In this document: one piece after another, positions 9,750-20,507 of the stretch
Position numbering within the stretch: the first letter of the stretch is position 1
Layout of the letters: the number at the start of each line of letters is the position of its first letter
Origin: Streptomyces sp. CB01881
GTDB lineage: Bacteria > Actinomycetota > Actinomycetes > Streptomycetales > Streptomycetaceae
DNA: 64,000 nt
Assembly (NCBI RefSeq): GCF_002953255.1
Contig: NZ_CP026498.1
Span: forward strand, 5,497,889-5,561,888
Direction: 5' to 3'
Notes under the pieces: model-generated
Told to the model about the DNA's origin: nothing
The model's database searches: none
The model's input: the letters and a program-made list of their open reading frames with translations, nothing else
Translations under genes and position numbers: made by a program

Positions 9750-10841
9750 TCAGTTCTGCTGGGCCGCCGCGAGCTTGGCGGCCGCGTCGGCGTCCACGCA
9801 GGACTGGATCACCGCGTTCAGGTCGCCGTCCAGGACCTGGTCCAGGTTGTACGACTTGAAGCCCGTGCGGTGGTCCGAGATGCGGTTCTCGGGGTAGTTG
9901 TACGTGCGGATCCGCTCGGAGCGGTCCACGGTGCGGACCTGGCTGCGGCGCGCGTCCGAGGCCTCCCGCTCGGCCTCCTCCTGCGCGGCGGCCAGCAGCC
10001 GCGAACGCAGGATGCGCATCGCCTGCTCCTTGTTCTGGAGCTGGCTCTTCTCGTTCTGGCAGGACGCCACGATACCGGTCGGCAAATGGGTGATCCGGAC
10101 CGCGGAGTCGGTGGTGTTGACCGACTGGCCGCCGGGGCCGGACGAGCGGTAGACGTCGATCCGCAGGTCGTTGGCGACGATCTCGACCTCGACCTCCTCC
10201 GCCTCGGGGGTGACCAGCACGCCCGCCGCGGAGGTGTGGATGCGGCCCTGCGACTCGGTGGCGGGGACGCGCTGCACGCGGTGCACGCCGCCCTCGTACT
10301 TCAGCCGCGCCCAGACGCCCTGGGCGGGCGAGCCGTCGGGGTTGGTCCGAGCGCCCTTGGTCTTCACGGCCACCGACACGTCCTTGTACCCGCCGAGGTC
10401 GGACTCGTTGGAGTCGATGATCTCGGTCTTCCAGCCGATCCGCTCGGCGAAGCGCAGGTACATCCGGAGCAGGTCACCGGCGAACAGCGCGGACTCCTCG
10501 CCGCCCTCGCCCGCCTTGATCTCCAGGATGACGTCCTTCTCGTCGCTCGGGTCGCGCGGGACGAGCAGCAGCCGCAGCTCCTCCGTCAGCTCCTCGCGGC
10601 GGGCCTCGGAGTCCTTCACCTCGGCGAGGAACTCCGGCTCCTCGGCGGCGAGTTCGCGGGCGGCCTCGATGTCCTCGCCGGCCTGCTTCCAGGCCCGGTA
10701 AACCCGGGTGATCGGGGTCAGCTCGGCGTACCGCTTGGCCAGCTTGCGCGCGTTGGCCTGGTCGGCGTGGACGGACGGGTCGGCCAGCCTCGTTTCGAGG
10801 TCGGCGTGCTCGACGAGGAGCTCTTCGACTGCCTCGAACAT
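9750..10841 (-). CDS. prfA: peptide chain release factor 1
   Basis: RF1 reads UAA and UAG stop codons and triggers peptidyl-tRNA hydrolysis. The 363-residue protein contains the codon-recognition PAT tripeptide (193-195, RVPATES) and the catalytic GGQ at 237-239 ([15 protein letters not shown]). The start is ATG 10841 ([16 protein letters not shown]) with GAAGAAGG six bases upstream; a longer in-frame reading extends into rpmE and is not real. It lies between rpmE and prmC on the same strand. Confidence 0.97.
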   Translation of the reverse strand: MFEAVEELLVEHADLETRLADPSVHADQANARKLAKRYAELTPITRVYRAWKQAGEDIEAARELAAEEPEFLAEVKDSEARREELTEELRLLLVPRDPSDEKDVILEIKAGEGGEESALFAGDLLRMYLRFAERIGWKTEIIDSNESDLGGYKDVSVAVKTKGARTNPDGSPAQGVWARLKYEGGVHRVQRVPATESQGRIHTSAAGVLVTPEAEEVEVEIVANDLRIDVYRSSGPGGQSVNTTDSAVRITHLPTGIVASCQNEKSQLQNKEQAMRILRSRLLAAAQEEAEREASDARRSQVRTVDRSERIRTYNYPENRISDHRTGFKSYNLDQVLDGDLNAVIQSCVDADAAAKLAAAQQN

Positions 10842-10909
10842 GGGTGGCCTTCTTCCCGTGGGTTGCGGTGGTGGGGGTCGCGGGGCGCTCGTGCGCCGTG
10901 GGACGCGAA

Positions 10910-10966
10910 CGGCGCCGGTCCCCAACGCCCCCGGAACGAGTACGGGGGCGCCGGGAACCGGCGCCG
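10910..10966 (-). terminator. nested hairpin after rpmE
   Basis: An outer stem CGGCGCCGGT/ACCGGCGCCG (10910-10919 with 10957-10966) encloses a second stem CGCCCCC/GGGGGCG (10926-10932 with 10944-10950). It begins nine bases past the rpmE stop and ends 69 bases before the prfA start, so it may end or attenuate rpmE transcription. Confidence 0.6.
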
Positions 10967-10974
10967 AGGGAGCG

Positions 10975-11196
10975 CTAGGCCTTCGCGCTGTGCTGCTTGC
11001 CGAAGCGGGCCTCGAAGCGGGCCACGCGGCCACCGGTGTCGAGGATCTTCTGCTTGCCGGTGTAGAACGGGTGGCACTGCGAGCAGACCTCGGCGCGGAT
11101 CTCGCCACTGGTCTCGGTCGAGCGGGTGGTGAACTCGTTGCCGCAGGTGCAGGTCACACGGGTGACCACGTACTCGGGGTGAACGTTGGGCTTCAA
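10975..11196 (-). CDS. rpmE: 50S ribosomal protein L31, zinc-binding type
   Basis: The 73-residue protein is L31 with the four-cysteine zinc site (C16, C18, C38, C41) in TCTCGNEF and [13 protein letters not shown]. Presence of all four marks the zinc-requiring paralogue; streptomycetes usually keep a zinc-independent copy elsewhere under zinc control. The start is TTG at 11196, supported by AGGAG six bases upstream. It is separated from prfA by a strong hairpin. Confidence 0.96.
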   Translation of the reverse strand: MKPNVHPEYVVTRVTCTCGNEFTTRSTETSGEIRAEVCSQCHPFYTGKQKILDTGGRVARFEARFGKQHSAKA

Positions 11197-11335
11197 GGGG
11201 TTCTCCTAGTGTTCGGGAGGGCACCGGGTCGGCGACTGGAGTGCCGCACGTGAACCGGGACCGACGGACCAGTCTGCCAGGACCAGCCGCTTCTTCCCAA
11301 ACCGGGTGGCGTTCCGGGATATTCCGGGCCCGGAC

Positions 11336-12469
11336 TCAGCGGGGCGCGGTCGCCCGTGCCGAGGGCTTGGCGGTGCCCGCCGGGCCGGTCACCGGGGCCT
11401 TCGCGGGGGCCGTGGGGGTCGCCTGGGCGGGGTTCCCGGGCTGGGCCGCCACCACGGCCTGCGGGAGCGCCTGGTCGGCCTTCAGGGCCGCCCAGAGCTG
11501 GTCCGCCTGCGGCTGCTGCGCGACCACCCGGTTGGGGTCGCCGGGGGCCGCCGCCACCGGCAGGGTGACCATGGACAGCTGGTCCGGGCCGATCCCCTTG
11601 AGCTCCTGGGCCAGCCCCACCAGGGAGTTCACCGAGGCCAGCGCCGAGTCGGTGGTGATGGAGCGGGTCAGCGTGTCGCCGATCGACCAGAGCTTGACCG
11701 GGTTGGAGAAGAGCCCGAGCCCGCCGGCCTGCTGGAGCAGCGACCGCACCATCTGCTTCTGCAGCTCGATCCGGCCGAGGTCGCTGCCGTCGCCGACGCC
11801 GTGCCGGGTGCGGACGAAGGCCAGCGCCTGCCTGCCGTCGAGGTGGTGCTCGCCGGCCGCCAGGTCCAGCCCGCTGTCCTGGTCGTGGATGGGGACCGTG
11901 GTGGTCACGGTGGCCCCGCCCATCGCGTCCACGACCCGGGCGAAGCCGGCGAAGTCGATCTCGACGTAGTGGTCCATCCGCAGCCCGGTGAGCTGCTCCG
12001 TGGTCTTGACCGCGCACGCGGCGCCACCGGTCTCGTACGCGCTGTTGTACATCGCGCGCCTGACCCCGGGGGCGGCCTTGCCGTTCCGGTCGGTGCAGTC
12101 GGGCCGGGCGACCAGGGTGTCCCGGGGTATCGAGACCACCTCGGCCCGCGAGTGGTCCTGGCTGACGTGCACCACCATGGCGGTGTCCGAGCGGGCGGTG
12201 TCGCCGGTGTCGCCGCCGGCCAGGTCGCCGTTCCCCCCGGCCCGCGAGTCCGAGCCGAGCACCAGGACGTTGAACGAGCCGTCGGTGGCGGACGGCGGGC
12301 GGGCGGTGCCCAGCCGGGCGTCGATGTCGACGCTCTTGATGTTGCCGTTGAGCTTGAAGTACGCGTAGCCGGCCGCCCCGGCACCGAGGACGACGAGCGC
12401 GGCGAACGCGCACGCGGCCACCCGCAGGACCTTGCGGCGGCGGCTCAGGACACGCTTGTGCTCAGCCAT
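11336..12469 (-). CDS. LytR-CpsA-Psr family cell-wall ligase
   Basis: LCP proteins attach polyprenyl-linked anionic glycopolymers to peptidoglycan outside the membrane. The 377-residue protein starts MAEHKRVLSRRRK, has a membrane anchor at about residues 13-36 and an extracellular LCP domain (FNVLVLGSDSRAG, RSDTAMVVHVSQDH, VVSIPRDT, HYVEIDFAGFARVVDAMGG, ALAFVRTRHG). An Ala/Pro/Thr-rich tail follows from about residue 340. ATG 12469 was chosen to keep the basic N-terminus before the anchor; its ribosome site is weak. The wecA-like transferase nearby could supply its lipid-linked substrate (inference). Confidence 0.9.
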   Translation of the reverse strand: MAEHKRVLSRRRKVLRVAACAFAALVVLGAGAAGYAYFKLNGNIKSVDIDARLGTARPPSATDGSFNVLVLGSDSRAGGNGDLAGGDTGDTARSDTAMVVHVSQDHSRAEVVSIPRDTLVARPDCTDRNGKAAPGVRRAMYNSAYETGGAACAVKTTEQLTGLRMDHYVEIDFAGFARVVDAMGGATVTTTVPIHDQDSGLDLAAGEHHLDGRQALAFVRTRHGVGDGSDLGRIELQKQMVRSLLQQAGGLGLFSNPVKLWSIGDTLTRSITTDSALASVNSLVGLAQELKGIGPDQLSMVTLPVAAAPGDPNRVVAQQPQADQLWAALKADQALPQAVVAAQPGNPAQATPTAPAKAPVTGPAGTAKPSARATAPR

Positions 12470-12534
12470 ACGGTCCAGAGTAAATCGGACAACATGATCC
12501 AAAGGGGTCATTGTGTCCCGACTCTGGAACAACG

Positions 12535-12574
12535 CACGGAACCCCGGTCCGCTCGCGCGAACCGGGGTTCCGTG
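12535..12574. terminator. 14-bp perfect hairpin after rho
   Basis: Arms at 12535-12548 and 12561-12574 (CACGGAACCCCGGT and its complement) flank a 12-base loop, starting 23 bases past the rho stop and before the LCP gene. It should end the rho transcript. Confidence 0.8.
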
Positions 12575-12596
12575 CTGGTGCTTCAGCCGTTGACGG

Positions 12597-14690
12597 TCAG
12601 TCGCCGGACCCGGGGGTCGTCTTGGCGATCTGCATCAGGAACTCGGCGTTGGACTTGGTCTGCTTCATCTTGTCCAGCAGCAGCTCGATCGCCTGCTGCG
12701 AGTCGAGCGCGTGCAGCACCCGGCGGAGCTTCCAGACGATGGCCAACTCCTCGCTGCCCAGCAGGATCTCCTCCTTGCGGGTGCTGGAGGCGTCGACGTC
12801 GACGGCCGGGAAGATGCGCTTGTCCGAGAGCTTCCGGTCGAGCTTGAGCTCCATGTTGCCGGTGCCCTTGAACTCCTCGAAGATCACCTCGTCCATCCGC
12901 GAGCCGGTCTCGACCAGCGCGGTGGCCAGGATGGTCAGCGAGCCGCCGTTCTCGATGTTGCGCGCGGCACCGAAGAACTTCTTCGGCGGGTACAGCGCGG
13001 TCGAGTCGACACCACCGGACAGGATGCGGCCGGAGGCCGGCGCCGCCAGGTTGTAGGCGCGGCCGAGGCGGGTGATCGAGTCCAGCAGGATCACCACGTC
13101 GTGGCCCAGCTCCACCAGGCGCTTGGCGCGCTCGATGGCCAGCTCCGCGACCGTGGTGTGGTCCTCGGCCGGGCGGTCGAAGGTCGAGGAGATGACCTCG
13201 CCCTTCACCGACCGCTGCATGTCGGTGACCTCCTCCGGACGCTCGTCGACCAGGACGACCATCAGGTGGCACTCGGGGTTGTTGTGGGTGATCGCGTTGG
13301 CGACCGCCTGCAGCACCATCGTCTTGCCGGTCTTCGGCGGCGCGACGATCAGACCGCGCTGGCCCTTGCCGATCGGCGACACCAGGTCGATGATCCGGGT
13401 GGTCAGCACGCCCGGGTCGGTCTCCAGACGGAGCCGCTCCTGCGGGTAGAGCGGGGTCAGCTTGTTGAACTCGGGGCGGCCGCGGCCGCTCTCCGGGTCC
13501 ATGCCGTTGACCGAGTCCAGCCGCACCATGGCGTTGAACTTCTCGCGGCGCTCGCCGTCGCGCGGCTGGCGCACCGCACCGGTGATGGCGTCACCCTTGC
13601 GCAGGCCGTTCTTGCGGACCTGGGCGAGCGAGACGTAGACGTCGTTCTGGCCCGGCAGGTAGCCGGAGGTGCGCACGAACGCGTAGTTGTCGAGGATGTC
13701 GAGGATGCCCGCGACGGGGATCAGCACATCGTCGTCGCCGACCTGCGGCTCGGCGGGGCCGACCTCGAAGCCCTCACGACGCCCACGGCCCCGGCGGTCG
13801 CGGTAGCGGCCGCGGCGGCCGCGCCGGCCGTCGCCGAACTCGTCGTCGTCGTAACCGCCCTGCTGCGCCTGCGGCTGGACCTGCTGGCCGCCCTGGCGGT
13901 TCTGCTGGCCGTCGCCCTGGGCGGTCTGCTGCTGGCCGCCCTGGCGGTCGGCACGGTCGGTGCGGTCGGCACGGTCCCGGCGGTTGCGGCGGTCGCGGCG
14001 CGACTCGCGGCTCTCGGCGTCCTGGCCGGCCTGGGCCTCGCCGGCCTCCTGGCGGCCCTCGCGCTCGCCGCCCTCGCGGCGGTCGCGGCGGTCCCGGCGG
14101 TCGCGGCGGGTCTCGGTGCGGCCCTCCTCCCGGCCCTCGAAGGCGCGGGTCTCGGCCGGGCGGGCCTCGGCCTGCTTGGCCTCGGTGACGACCGCGGCGG
14201 GCGCCTCGGCGGCGGCCTCGGCGGTCGGGGCGCCGGCGGCCGAGGTGGCACGACGGCGGGTGCGCTCGGCACGGGCCGGCGCGGCGGTCTCGGCGGCGGC
14301 CTGGACCGGGATCTCGATCTGGGCCTCGGCGGCGGCCGGGGCCTCGGCCTGCGCGGCCTTGGTGCGGCGGGCGGGCTTCTCGGCCGGCGCGGCGGTGTCC
14401 GCCTTGGCGGCGGCACGCTTGGTCGCCGGGGCGGTCGTGGTGGCGCCGGCGGCGAGCAGCGGGTCCCCGCCGCTCTTCTCCTTGATGGCCTCGATCAGCT
14501 GGCTCTTGCGCAGGCGTCCCGTGCCGCTGATCCCCAGCGTCGAGGCGAGCTTCTGGAGCTCGGCCAGGACGAGCCCGTCGAGGCCCGCGGCGGCGGTGCG
14601 ACGGCGCCGGGCCGGGGCCGCGGGGGCGGCGGCTGCGTCCGACGCCTCGGCGTCCGGGCGCGCGCCCATCAGATCGGTGGTGTCGCTCAC
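12597..14690 (-). CDS. rho: transcription termination factor Rho, long actinobacterial form
   Basis: Rho is the RNA-dependent ATPase that releases RNA polymerase. The 697-residue protein has the SAP-like Rho_N helix set (about 35-75), then roughly 250 residues of Ala/Glu and Arg/Asp/Gln/Gly-rich low complexity. These are followed by the cold-shock RNA-binding domain ([20 protein letters not shown]), Walker A APPKTGKT (about 448) and the Walker B region [16 protein letters not shown] (about 530). E. coli Rho has 419 residues; the excess is the insertion. The GTG start at 14690 has GGAAGGA upstream. A 581-base gene-free leader precedes it. Confidence 0.97.
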   Translation of the reverse strand: MSDTTDLMGARPDAEASDAAAAPAAPARRRRTAAAGLDGLVLAELQKLASTLGISGTGRLRKSQLIEAIKEKSGGDPLLAAGATTTAPATKRAAAKADTAAPAEKPARRTKAAQAEAPAAAEAQIEIPVQAAAETAAPARAERTRRRATSAAGAPTAEAAAEAPAAVVTEAKQAEARPAETRAFEGREEGRTETRRDRRDRRDRREGGEREGRQEAGEAQAGQDAESRESRRDRRNRRDRADRTDRADRQGGQQQTAQGDGQQNRQGGQQVQPQAQQGGYDDDEFGDGRRGRRGRYRDRRGRGRREGFEVGPAEPQVGDDDVLIPVAGILDILDNYAFVRTSGYLPGQNDVYVSLAQVRKNGLRKGDAITGAVRQPRDGERREKFNAMVRLDSVNGMDPESGRGRPEFNKLTPLYPQERLRLETDPGVLTTRIIDLVSPIGKGQRGLIVAPPKTGKTMVLQAVANAITHNNPECHLMVVLVDERPEEVTDMQRSVKGEVISSTFDRPAEDHTTVAELAIERAKRLVELGHDVVILLDSITRLGRAYNLAAPASGRILSGGVDSTALYPPKKFFGAARNIENGGSLTILATALVETGSRMDEVIFEEFKGTGNMELKLDRKLSDKRIFPAVDVDASSTRKEEILLGSEELAIVWKLRRVLHALDSQQAIELLLDKMKQTKSNAEFLMQIAKTTPGSGD

Positions 14691-15271
14691 TAAGGGTCCT
14701 TCCCTGGAGCGGACGTCGGCCTGTCTGGCTCGGCGACCGGTTGTGCTGTCCTGACCAACGCTCGACTGCGTCGGTCCGAGGCGGTGATCCCCCGGATGGC
14801 GGTAGCCAGTCGGAGGAGAGCTGCGAGGTGCGGTGCATGAAGCACGGTGGTGCTGAGTGGCGCGATGGGACGGTCGCGTGCCGACCCCGCGCTGCCTGTG
14901 AATCCCGGGCCCCCGTCGCGTGACGGTGGCCCGCGCTCCGCCCGTCCTGGCCTCGGGTTGGAGGCTGCGGGTGGGAGTCAGGTGCCGTCACGGCTTCGGG
15001 ATGCGACCGCAAGTTGCGCAGGCAGGCTGCGTACGCGCTGCGGTGGGCTCCCGGAGAATCGTCGCCCCGTACATCGCCGGGACTCCGCGCGAGCGGAGTG
15101 CTGGGATCGGGACGCGGCGCACCGAGCCCCGGAGGGCACCTGGTGCAGCAATGAGGTTAACACTACCGACCCCCTCAGACATTCCCCAGCCTTGCGCTTG
15201 CCAATCGTGTCCGGACAACCCGGCTCCGGTCGGCGCCGGTCCGGGCCGTCGGACGTGCTCCGACGTGGTGC
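14691..15271. other. 581-base gene-free region: rho leader and thrB 3' flank
   Basis: I find no convincing gene here. On the minus strand GGAAT and GTT elements (between about 15158 and 15187) are spaced 19 bases apart, close to the SigR pattern GGAAT-N18-GTT, and TAGTGT inside it resembles a -10 box. Either would give rho a leader of over 450 nt, which would suit autoregulation by Rho itself. All of this is motif-level inference. Confidence 0.35.
15247..15265 (-). terminator. 7-bp hairpin after thrB
   Basis: CGTCGGA-cgtgc-TCCGACG begins seven bases beyond the thrB stop. The stem is short, and further GC-rich partial repeats follow, so termination here is plausible but not certain. Confidence 0.45.
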
Positions 15272-16207
15272 TCAGACGTCGAGCGGGAGCACCGTGGCCC
15301 CGGCCCGGTCGAGCTCCAGCCGGTGCGCGGCGAACACCGGGCCACCGTGGCCGTGGTCGCCGGCGAAGGCCAGCACCTTGTCGGCACCCGCCTCGTCGGT
15401 GAGCGCCAGCACGGTCGGACCGGCCCCGGAGATCACCGCCGGGACGCCCTCCGCGCGCAACGCCCCCACCAGCGCGGCGCTGTCCGGCATCGCGGAGGCC
15501 CGGTAGTCCTGGTGCAGCCGGTCCTCGGTGGCGGCGAGCAGCAGCTCGGGCCGCCGGGTCAGGGCCTCCACCATCAGCGCGGCGCGGCCCGCGTTGACGG
15601 CGGCGTCGGCCAGCGGGACGGTCCTGGGCAGCAGACCGCGGGCGGTCTCGGTGAGCACCTCGGTGGACGGGATGAACACCACCGGGACGACCTGCGCGGA
15701 CGGCTCCAGGGTCACGGCCCTGGCGGACTCCTCGTCGGTCCAGGCCACCGTGAAGTTGCCCCGCAGGCAGGCCGCGACGTTGTCGGGGTGGCCCTCCAGC
15801 TCGGAGGCGAGGGCCAGCAGCGCCTCGTCGTCCAGCGCGGACGGGCCGCCGATGGTGACGGCGCGGGCGGCCACGATGCCGGCGCAGATCGCGGCGGACG
15901 AGGAGCCCAGGCCACGGCCGTGCGGTATCCGGTTGGCGCACACCACTTCGAGGCCGCGTGGCTGGCCGCCGAGGCGGTCGAAGGCGGCGCGCATCGAGCG
16001 GACCACCAGGTGGCGCTCGTCACGGGCCAGGGTGTCGGCACCCTCGCCGGCGATGTCGACGGAGAGCCCGGAGTCGGCGACCCGGACGACCACGTCGTCG
16101 TACAGACCCAGGGCGAGTCCGAAGGCGTCGAAGCCGGGGCCGAGGTTGGCGCTGGTCGCGGGAACCCGGACCCGGACGGCGGCGGCACGGAACGCAGGAC
16201 CGGCCAT
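15272..16207 (-). CDS. thrB: homoserine kinase
   Basis: ThrB phosphorylates homoserine with ATP to O-phosphohomoserine. The 311-residue GHMP-family protein has the N-terminal VPATSANLGPGFDAFG motif and the phosphate-binding loop PHGRGLGSSSAA (95-106); VISGAGPTVLAL near the C-terminus is GHMP motif 3. ATG 16207 follows AGGAGA by nine bases. Unlike hom and thrC, which are 8 bp apart, thrB is separated from thrC by a terminator and 348 bases, so it probably has its own promoter. Confidence 0.95.
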   Translation of the reverse strand: MAGPAFRAAAVRVRVPATSANLGPGFDAFGLALGLYDDVVVRVADSGLSVDIAGEGADTLARDERHLVVRSMRAAFDRLGGQPRGLEVVCANRIPHGRGLGSSSAAICAGIVAARAVTIGGPSALDDEALLALASELEGHPDNVAACLRGNFTVAWTDEESARAVTLEPSAQVVPVVFIPSTEVLTETARGLLPRTVPLADAAVNAGRAALMVEALTRRPELLLAATEDRLHQDYRASAMPDSAALVGALRAEGVPAVISGAGPTVLALTDEAGADKVLAFAGDHGHGGPVFAAHRLELDRAGATVLPLDV

Positions 16208-16432
16208 GCGGTGGACTCTCCTGGGGAAATCGGGCGGCGCGAAGCGCGTCGGCGCGAGGGTGGGGATGGGCCGCGGGCCCCGGCCGGGGCGGGCGGTCAC
16301 AGTCGTCGGCGCGGCCCGCAGACGGGCCGGACCCGGGGCATGTGCCACACGGCCGAACCCAGAGTATCGAAGAGAGGTTCCACAGTGGTACACCCCGTGG
16401 GCCTTCGATCTGGTGTGTTGCCGTTTCTGGCC

Positions 16433-16488
16433 GGAATGCATGCCGGAATGGCACCGGAATGCACGCTGGAATTGACACAAAAGTGTCA
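16433..16488. promoter_or_regulatory. four GGAAT repeats in helical phase plus a TGACAC/GTGTCA palindrome
   Basis: GGAAT occurs at 16433, 16445, 16456 and 16468, spaced 12, 11 and 12 bases, so every copy faces about the same side of the helix. The flanks (CCGGAATG) are also partly shared. TGACAC-AAAA-GTGTCA follows at 16473-16488. The cluster lies 225-280 bases upstream of thrB, after the thrC terminator. It looks like a multi-site regulator platform for thrB; no regulator is known to me. Confidence 0.5.
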
Positions 16489-16502
16489 GCCGAGAACGGC
16501 GG

Positions 16503-16530
16503 CGGGCCGACCCCCGAAAGGGTCGGCCCG
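16503..16530 (-). terminator. 11-bp perfect hairpin after thrC
   Basis: CGGGCCGACCC and its exact complement flank CCGAAA, 26 bases past the thrC stop. It ends the hom-thrC transcript before the thrB regulatory region. Confidence 0.8.
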
Positions 16531-16555
16531 GGCACCGGTCACGGGGTGACCCGGC

Positions 16556-17644
16556 TCAGTCCAGCAGGCCGAGGCGGCGGGCGGCGGCCTCCGCGTCGAT
16601 CGGGACCACCTGGGGCTGCGGCGCGCCGGCCACGGCCCAGTCCGGGTCCTTGAGGCCGTTGCCGGTCACGGTGCAGACGATCCGCTGGCCCGGGTCGACC
16701 AGGCCGGCCTCCGCCTTGGCCAGCAGGCCGGCCACCGAAGCGGCCGAGGCGGGCTCCACGAAGACGCCCTCCTGCGCGGCCAACAGCCGGTAGGCGGACA
16801 GAATCTGACGATCCGTCACCTTGTCGATGAGACCGCCCGATTCGTCCCGTGCGGCGAGCGCGAAGTCCCAGGAGGCCGGGTTGCCGATCCGGATCGCGGT
16901 GGCGATGGTCTGCGGCTTGAGCACCGGCGCACCGTCCACGATCGGGGCCGAGCCGGCGGCCTGGAAGCCCCACATCCGCGGGGTGCGGGCGGCCAGCCCG
17001 TCGGTGGCGTATTCGCGGTAACCCTTCCAGTACGCGGTGATGTTGCCCGCGTTGCCCACCGGGAGGACGTGGATGTCGGGCGCGTCGCCGAGCATGTCCA
17101 CGATCTCGAAGGCCGCGGTCTTCTGTCCCTCGATCCGGACCGGGTTCACCGAGTTGACCAGCGCCACCGGGTACTTCTCGGACAGTTCACGCGCAAGGGT
17201 GAGGCAGTCGTCGAAGTTCCCGTCCACCTGAAGGATCTTGGCGCCGTGGACCAGCGCCTGGCCCATCTTGCCGAGCGCGATCTTGCCCTGCGGGACCAGC
17301 ACCGCCGACACCATGCCGGCGCGCACCGCGTAAGCGGCGGCGGAGGCCGAGGTGTTGCCGGTGGAGGCGCAGATGACGGCCTGGGCGCCGTCCTCCTTCG
17401 CCTTGGAGATGGCCATCGTCATGCCGCGGTCCTTGAAGGACCCGGTCGGGTTGGCGCCCTCGACCTTGAGGTAGACCTCGCAGCCGGTGCGCTCGGAGAG
17501 CACCCGGGCGGGGACGAGCGGCGTGCCGCCCTCCAGCAGGGTGACCACGGGAGTGGAGTCGGTGACCGGCAGGCGGTCGCGGTACTCCTCGATCAGGCCG
17601 CGCCACTGGTGGGTGTGCGCGCCTCTGGCGATCACGGCGTTCAT
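16556..17644 (-). CDS. thrC: threonine synthase
   Basis: ThrC converts O-phosphohomoserine to threonine with PLP. The 362-residue protein belongs to the fold-type II enzymes; the Schiff-base lysine is K71 in [10 protein letters not shown]. The glycine loop for the PLP phosphate is [14 protein letters not shown], and [13 protein letters not shown] lines the active site. ATG 17644 lies 8 bp after the hom stop, so the two are co-transcribed. Confidence 0.96.
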   Translation of the reverse strand: MNAVIARGAHTHQWRGLIEEYRDRLPVTDSTPVVTLLEGGTPLVPARVLSERTGCEVYLKVEGANPTGSFKDRGMTMAISKAKEDGAQAVICASTGNTSASAAAYAVRAGMVSAVLVPQGKIALGKMGQALVHGAKILQVDGNFDDCLTLARELSEKYPVALVNSVNPVRIEGQKTAAFEIVDMLGDAPDIHVLPVGNAGNITAYWKGYREYATDGLAARTPRMWGFQAAGSAPIVDGAPVLKPQTIATAIRIGNPASWDFALAARDESGGLIDKVTDRQILSAYRLLAAQEGVFVEPASAASVAGLLAKAEAGLVDPGQRIVCTVTGNGLKDPDWAVAGAPQPQVVPIDAEAAARRLGLLD

Positions 17645-17652
17645 GGCTGTTC

Positions 17653-18945
17653 CTACTCCCCTTCAACCCGCATGATGCTGGCCACGTCCCGCACGCTGTC
17701 GAGCGCGCGGAGCTTGTCGACCGTCGCCGACAGGGCGGCGTCGGTGGCACGGTGGGTGACCACGACGAGCGAGGCGTCGCCGTCGCGGCCCTGCTGGCGC
17801 ACGGTGTCGATGGAGACCCCGTGCTCGGCGAAGACGGACGCCACCTGCGCGAGCACGCCCGCGCGGTCGTCCACGTCCAGGCTGACGTGGTACCGGGTGA
17901 CGACCTCGTCCATCGGCTTGGCCGGCAGCTGCGTGTACACGGAGTCACCGGGGCCGGTGGCGCCGGCCAGCTTGTTGCGGCAGACCGCGACCAGGTCGCC
18001 GAGCACCGCCGAGGCGGTCGGCGAGCCGCCCGCGCCCGGGCCGTAGAACATCAGGCGGCCGGCCGCCTCGGCCTCGACGAACACCGCGTTGTACGCCTCG
18101 CGGACGGACGCCAGCGGGTGCGACAGCGGGATCATCGCCGGGTGCACCCGCGCGGTGACGGACGCGCCGTCGGCCGCCCGCTCGCAGATCGCGAGCAGCT
18201 TGACGACGCAGCCCATCTCCTTCGCGGAGGCGATGTCGGCGGCGGTCACCTCGGTGATGCCCTCGCGGTAGACGTCCGCCGCGGTCACCTTGGTGTGGAA
18301 GGCGATCCCGGCCAGGATCGCGGCCTTGGCGGCGGCGTCGAAGCCCTCGACGTCGGCCGTCGGGTCCGCCTCGGCGTAGCCGAGCGCGGTGGCCTCCTCC
18401 AGCGCCTCCGAATAGCCGGCGCCGGTGGTGTCCATCTTGTCGAGGATGAAGTTGGTGGTGCCGTTCACGATGCCCAGCACCCGGTTGACCTTGTCCCCCG
18501 CGAGGGACTCGCGCAGCGGGCGCAGCAGCGGGATCGCGCCGGCCACCGCGGCCTCGTAGTAGAGGTCCACGCCGGCCTCGGCGGCCGCCGCGTGGAGCTC
18601 GGTGCCGTCCTGGGCGAGCAGCGCCTTGTTGGCGCTGACCACCGAGGCGCCCTGCTTGAACGCCGACAGGAGGAGGTGTTTGGACGGCTCGATGCCGCCC
18701 ACCACCTCGATCACCACGTCGATGTCGCCCCGGTTGACCAGGGCCTCGGCATCGGTGGTGACCAGGTGATCGGGCACTCCCGGGCGGGTCCGGCCCGCCC
18801 GGCGGACCGCGATGCCGACGAGCTCGACCGGCGCGCCGATGCGCGCGGCGAGGTCGGCGGCGTCCGTCGTCATGATGCGCGCCACCTCGGAGCCCACCAC
18901 ACCACAGCCCAGCAACGCCACCTTCAGCGGCCGCGTACGCATCAT
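17653..18945 (-). CDS. hom: homoserine dehydrogenase with ACT domain
   Basis: This enzyme reduces aspartate semialdehyde to homoserine. The 430-residue protein has the NAD(P)-binding loop [11 protein letters not shown] (12-22), the catalytic-domain motifs [11 protein letters not shown] and [12 protein letters not shown], and a C-terminal ACT domain (about 350-430, [18 protein letters not shown]) for threonine feedback. ATGs lie at 18945 and 18942; GCGGAG is four and seven bases away respectively, so the second may be the real start. It leads the hom-thrC operon and is followed upstream by lysA on the same strand. Confidence 0.95.
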   Translation of the reverse strand: MMRTRPLKVALLGCGVVGSEVARIMTTDAADLAARIGAPVELVGIAVRRAGRTRPGVPDHLVTTDAEALVNRGDIDVVIEVVGGIEPSKHLLLSAFKQGASVVSANKALLAQDGTELHAAAAEAGVDLYYEAAVAGAIPLLRPLRESLAGDKVNRVLGIVNGTTNFILDKMDTTGAGYSEALEEATALGYAEADPTADVEGFDAAAKAAILAGIAFHTKVTAADVYREGITEVTAADIASAKEMGCVVKLLAICERAADGASVTARVHPAMIPLSHPLASVREAYNAVFVEAEAAGRLMFYGPGAGGSPTASAVLGDLVAVCRNKLAGATGPGDSVYTQLPAKPMDEVVTRYHVSLDVDDRAGVLAQVASVFAEHGVSIDTVRQQGRDGDASLVVVTHRATDAALSATVDKLRALDSVRDVASIMRVEGE

Positions 18946-19082
18946 CCGACTCCGCTCTGCATTCGTCCTGCTTCGGTATTCCGGCGGGATTTCGGGGGTC
19001 CGCCGGAACTTCGGTCTGTACCAGTCTCCGGGACTTTCCGTACGGATCTACGGTCGTTCCATGATCTGAGACGAGAATTTCG

Positions 19083-20477
19083 TCATCCGATATCGAGACG
19101 CAGGAGATCCTCCTCCGTCTCGCGCCGGACGATCACCCGGGCCGCGCCGTCCCCGACGGCCAGCACGGGGGGCTTGAGGGCGTGGTTGTAGTTGCTGGCC
19201 ATCGAGCGGCAGTAGGCGCCGGTGGCCGGCACCGCGATCAGGTCGCCCGGGGCCAGGTCGGCGGGCAGGAAGGCGTCCCGCACCACGATGTCGCCGGACT
19301 CGCAGTGCTTGCCCACCACGCGGACCAGCATCGGCCCGGCGTCGCTGGCGCGCGACACCAGGGCCACCGAGTACTCGGCGTCGTAGAGCGCCGTCCGGAT
19401 GTTGTCGGACATGCCGCCGTCCACGCTGACGTAGGTGCGCAGGCCCTCCAGCGGCTTGACGGTGCCGACCTCGTACAGCGTGAAGGCGGTCGGGCCGACG
19501 ATCGCGCGGCCGGGCTCGACGCTCAGCCGGGGGGCGTTCAGGTTCGCGGCGGCGCACTCACGGCGGACGATGTCGGCCAGCGCGGCGGCGATCTCGGACG
19601 GCTCGCGCGGGTCGTCCTCGCTGGTGTAGGCGATGCCGAGGCCGCCGCCGAGGTCGATCTCGGGCAGCTCGACGCCGTACTCGTCCCGGATCTCCGCCAG
19701 CAGGCCGACCACCCGGCGGGCGGCGACCTCGAAGCCGGCCGTGTCGAAGATCTGCGAGCCGATGTGCGAGTGGATGCCGCGCAGCTCCAGGGTCCCGTCG
19801 TGGGCGAGCACCCGGCGCACGGCCTCGGCCGCCGCGCCTCCGCTCAGCGAGAGGCCGAACTTCTGGTCCTCGTGCGCGGTGGCGATGAACTCGTGGGTGT
19901 GCGCCTCGACGCCGACGGTGATCCGGATCAGCACCGGCTGGCGGACGCCCTGCCGGCCGGCGATCGCGGCGAGGCGCTCGATCTCCTCGTAGGAGTCGAC
20001 CACGATGTGCCCGACGCCCGCCTTCACGGCCTGCTCCAGCTCGTGGACGGACTTGTTGTTGCCGTGCAGCGCGATCCGCTCGGCGGGCATCCCGGCGGCC
20101 AGCGCGACGTGCAGCTCGCCGCCGCTGCACACGTCGACGTTCAGGCCCTCCTCGTGCAGCCAGCGCACGACCGCCTTGGAGAGAAACGCCTTGCCCGCGT
20201 AGTACACGTCCGCGCCGGTGCCGAAGGCGTCCCGCCAGGCACGGGCCCGGGAGCGGAAGTCGGCCTCGTCCATGACGTAGGCCGGGGTGCCGAACTCGGC
20301 GGCGAGACGGTTGACGTCGATGCCGCCGACGGTGACGACGCCGTCGGCGCCGCGGGTGACGGTCTCGGACCACACCTTCGGGTCGAGCGCGTTCAGGTCG
20401 GCCGGCGGGGCCTGGTAGTGACCCTCGGGCAGCACGTCGCCGTGGCGGGGGCCTGCGGGGTGTGCGGAGCGACTCAT
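19083..20477 (-). CDS. lysA: diaminopimelate decarboxylase
   Basis: LysA decarboxylates meso-diaminopimelate to lysine. The 464-residue fold-type III PLP enzyme has the PLP lysine K96 in [10 protein letters not shown], the phosphate-binding GGGLGIAY segment and the C-terminal-domain catalytic motif GKHCESGD. An N-terminal extension of about 50 residues precedes the barrel, as in other actinobacteria. ATG 20477. It sits between argS and hom, the normal streptomycete order. Confidence 0.96.
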   Translation of the reverse strand: MSRSAHPAGPRHGDVLPEGHYQAPPADLNALDPKVWSETVTRGADGVVTVGGIDVNRLAAEFGTPAYVMDEADFRSRARAWRDAFGTGADVYYAGKAFLSKAVVRWLHEEGLNVDVCSGGELHVALAAGMPAERIALHGNNKSVHELEQAVKAGVGHIVVDSYEEIERLAAIAGRQGVRQPVLIRITVGVEAHTHEFIATAHEDQKFGLSLSGGAAAEAVRRVLAHDGTLELRGIHSHIGSQIFDTAGFEVAARRVVGLLAEIRDEYGVELPEIDLGGGLGIAYTSEDDPREPSEIAAALADIVRRECAAANLNAPRLSVEPGRAIVGPTAFTLYEVGTVKPLEGLRTYVSVDGGMSDNIRTALYDAEYSVALVSRASDAGPMLVRVVGKHCESGDIVVRDAFLPADLAPGDLIAVPATGAYCRSMASNYNHALKPPVLAVGDGAARVIVRRETEEDLLRLDIG

Positions 20478-20507
20478 GTCTTCTCGTACTTCCTAGACCT
20501 ATGGCGA

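Noticed and set aside
9750..11108. N-terminally extended RF1 starting inside rpmE
   Set aside because: RF1 begins MFEAVEELL at 10841 with a ribosome site; the extension overlaps rpmE in another frame.
12711..14693. 660-codon plus-strand frame antisense to rho
   Set aside because: Mirror of Rho codon bias; hydrophobic Ala/Leu run is the complement of the low-complexity insertion.
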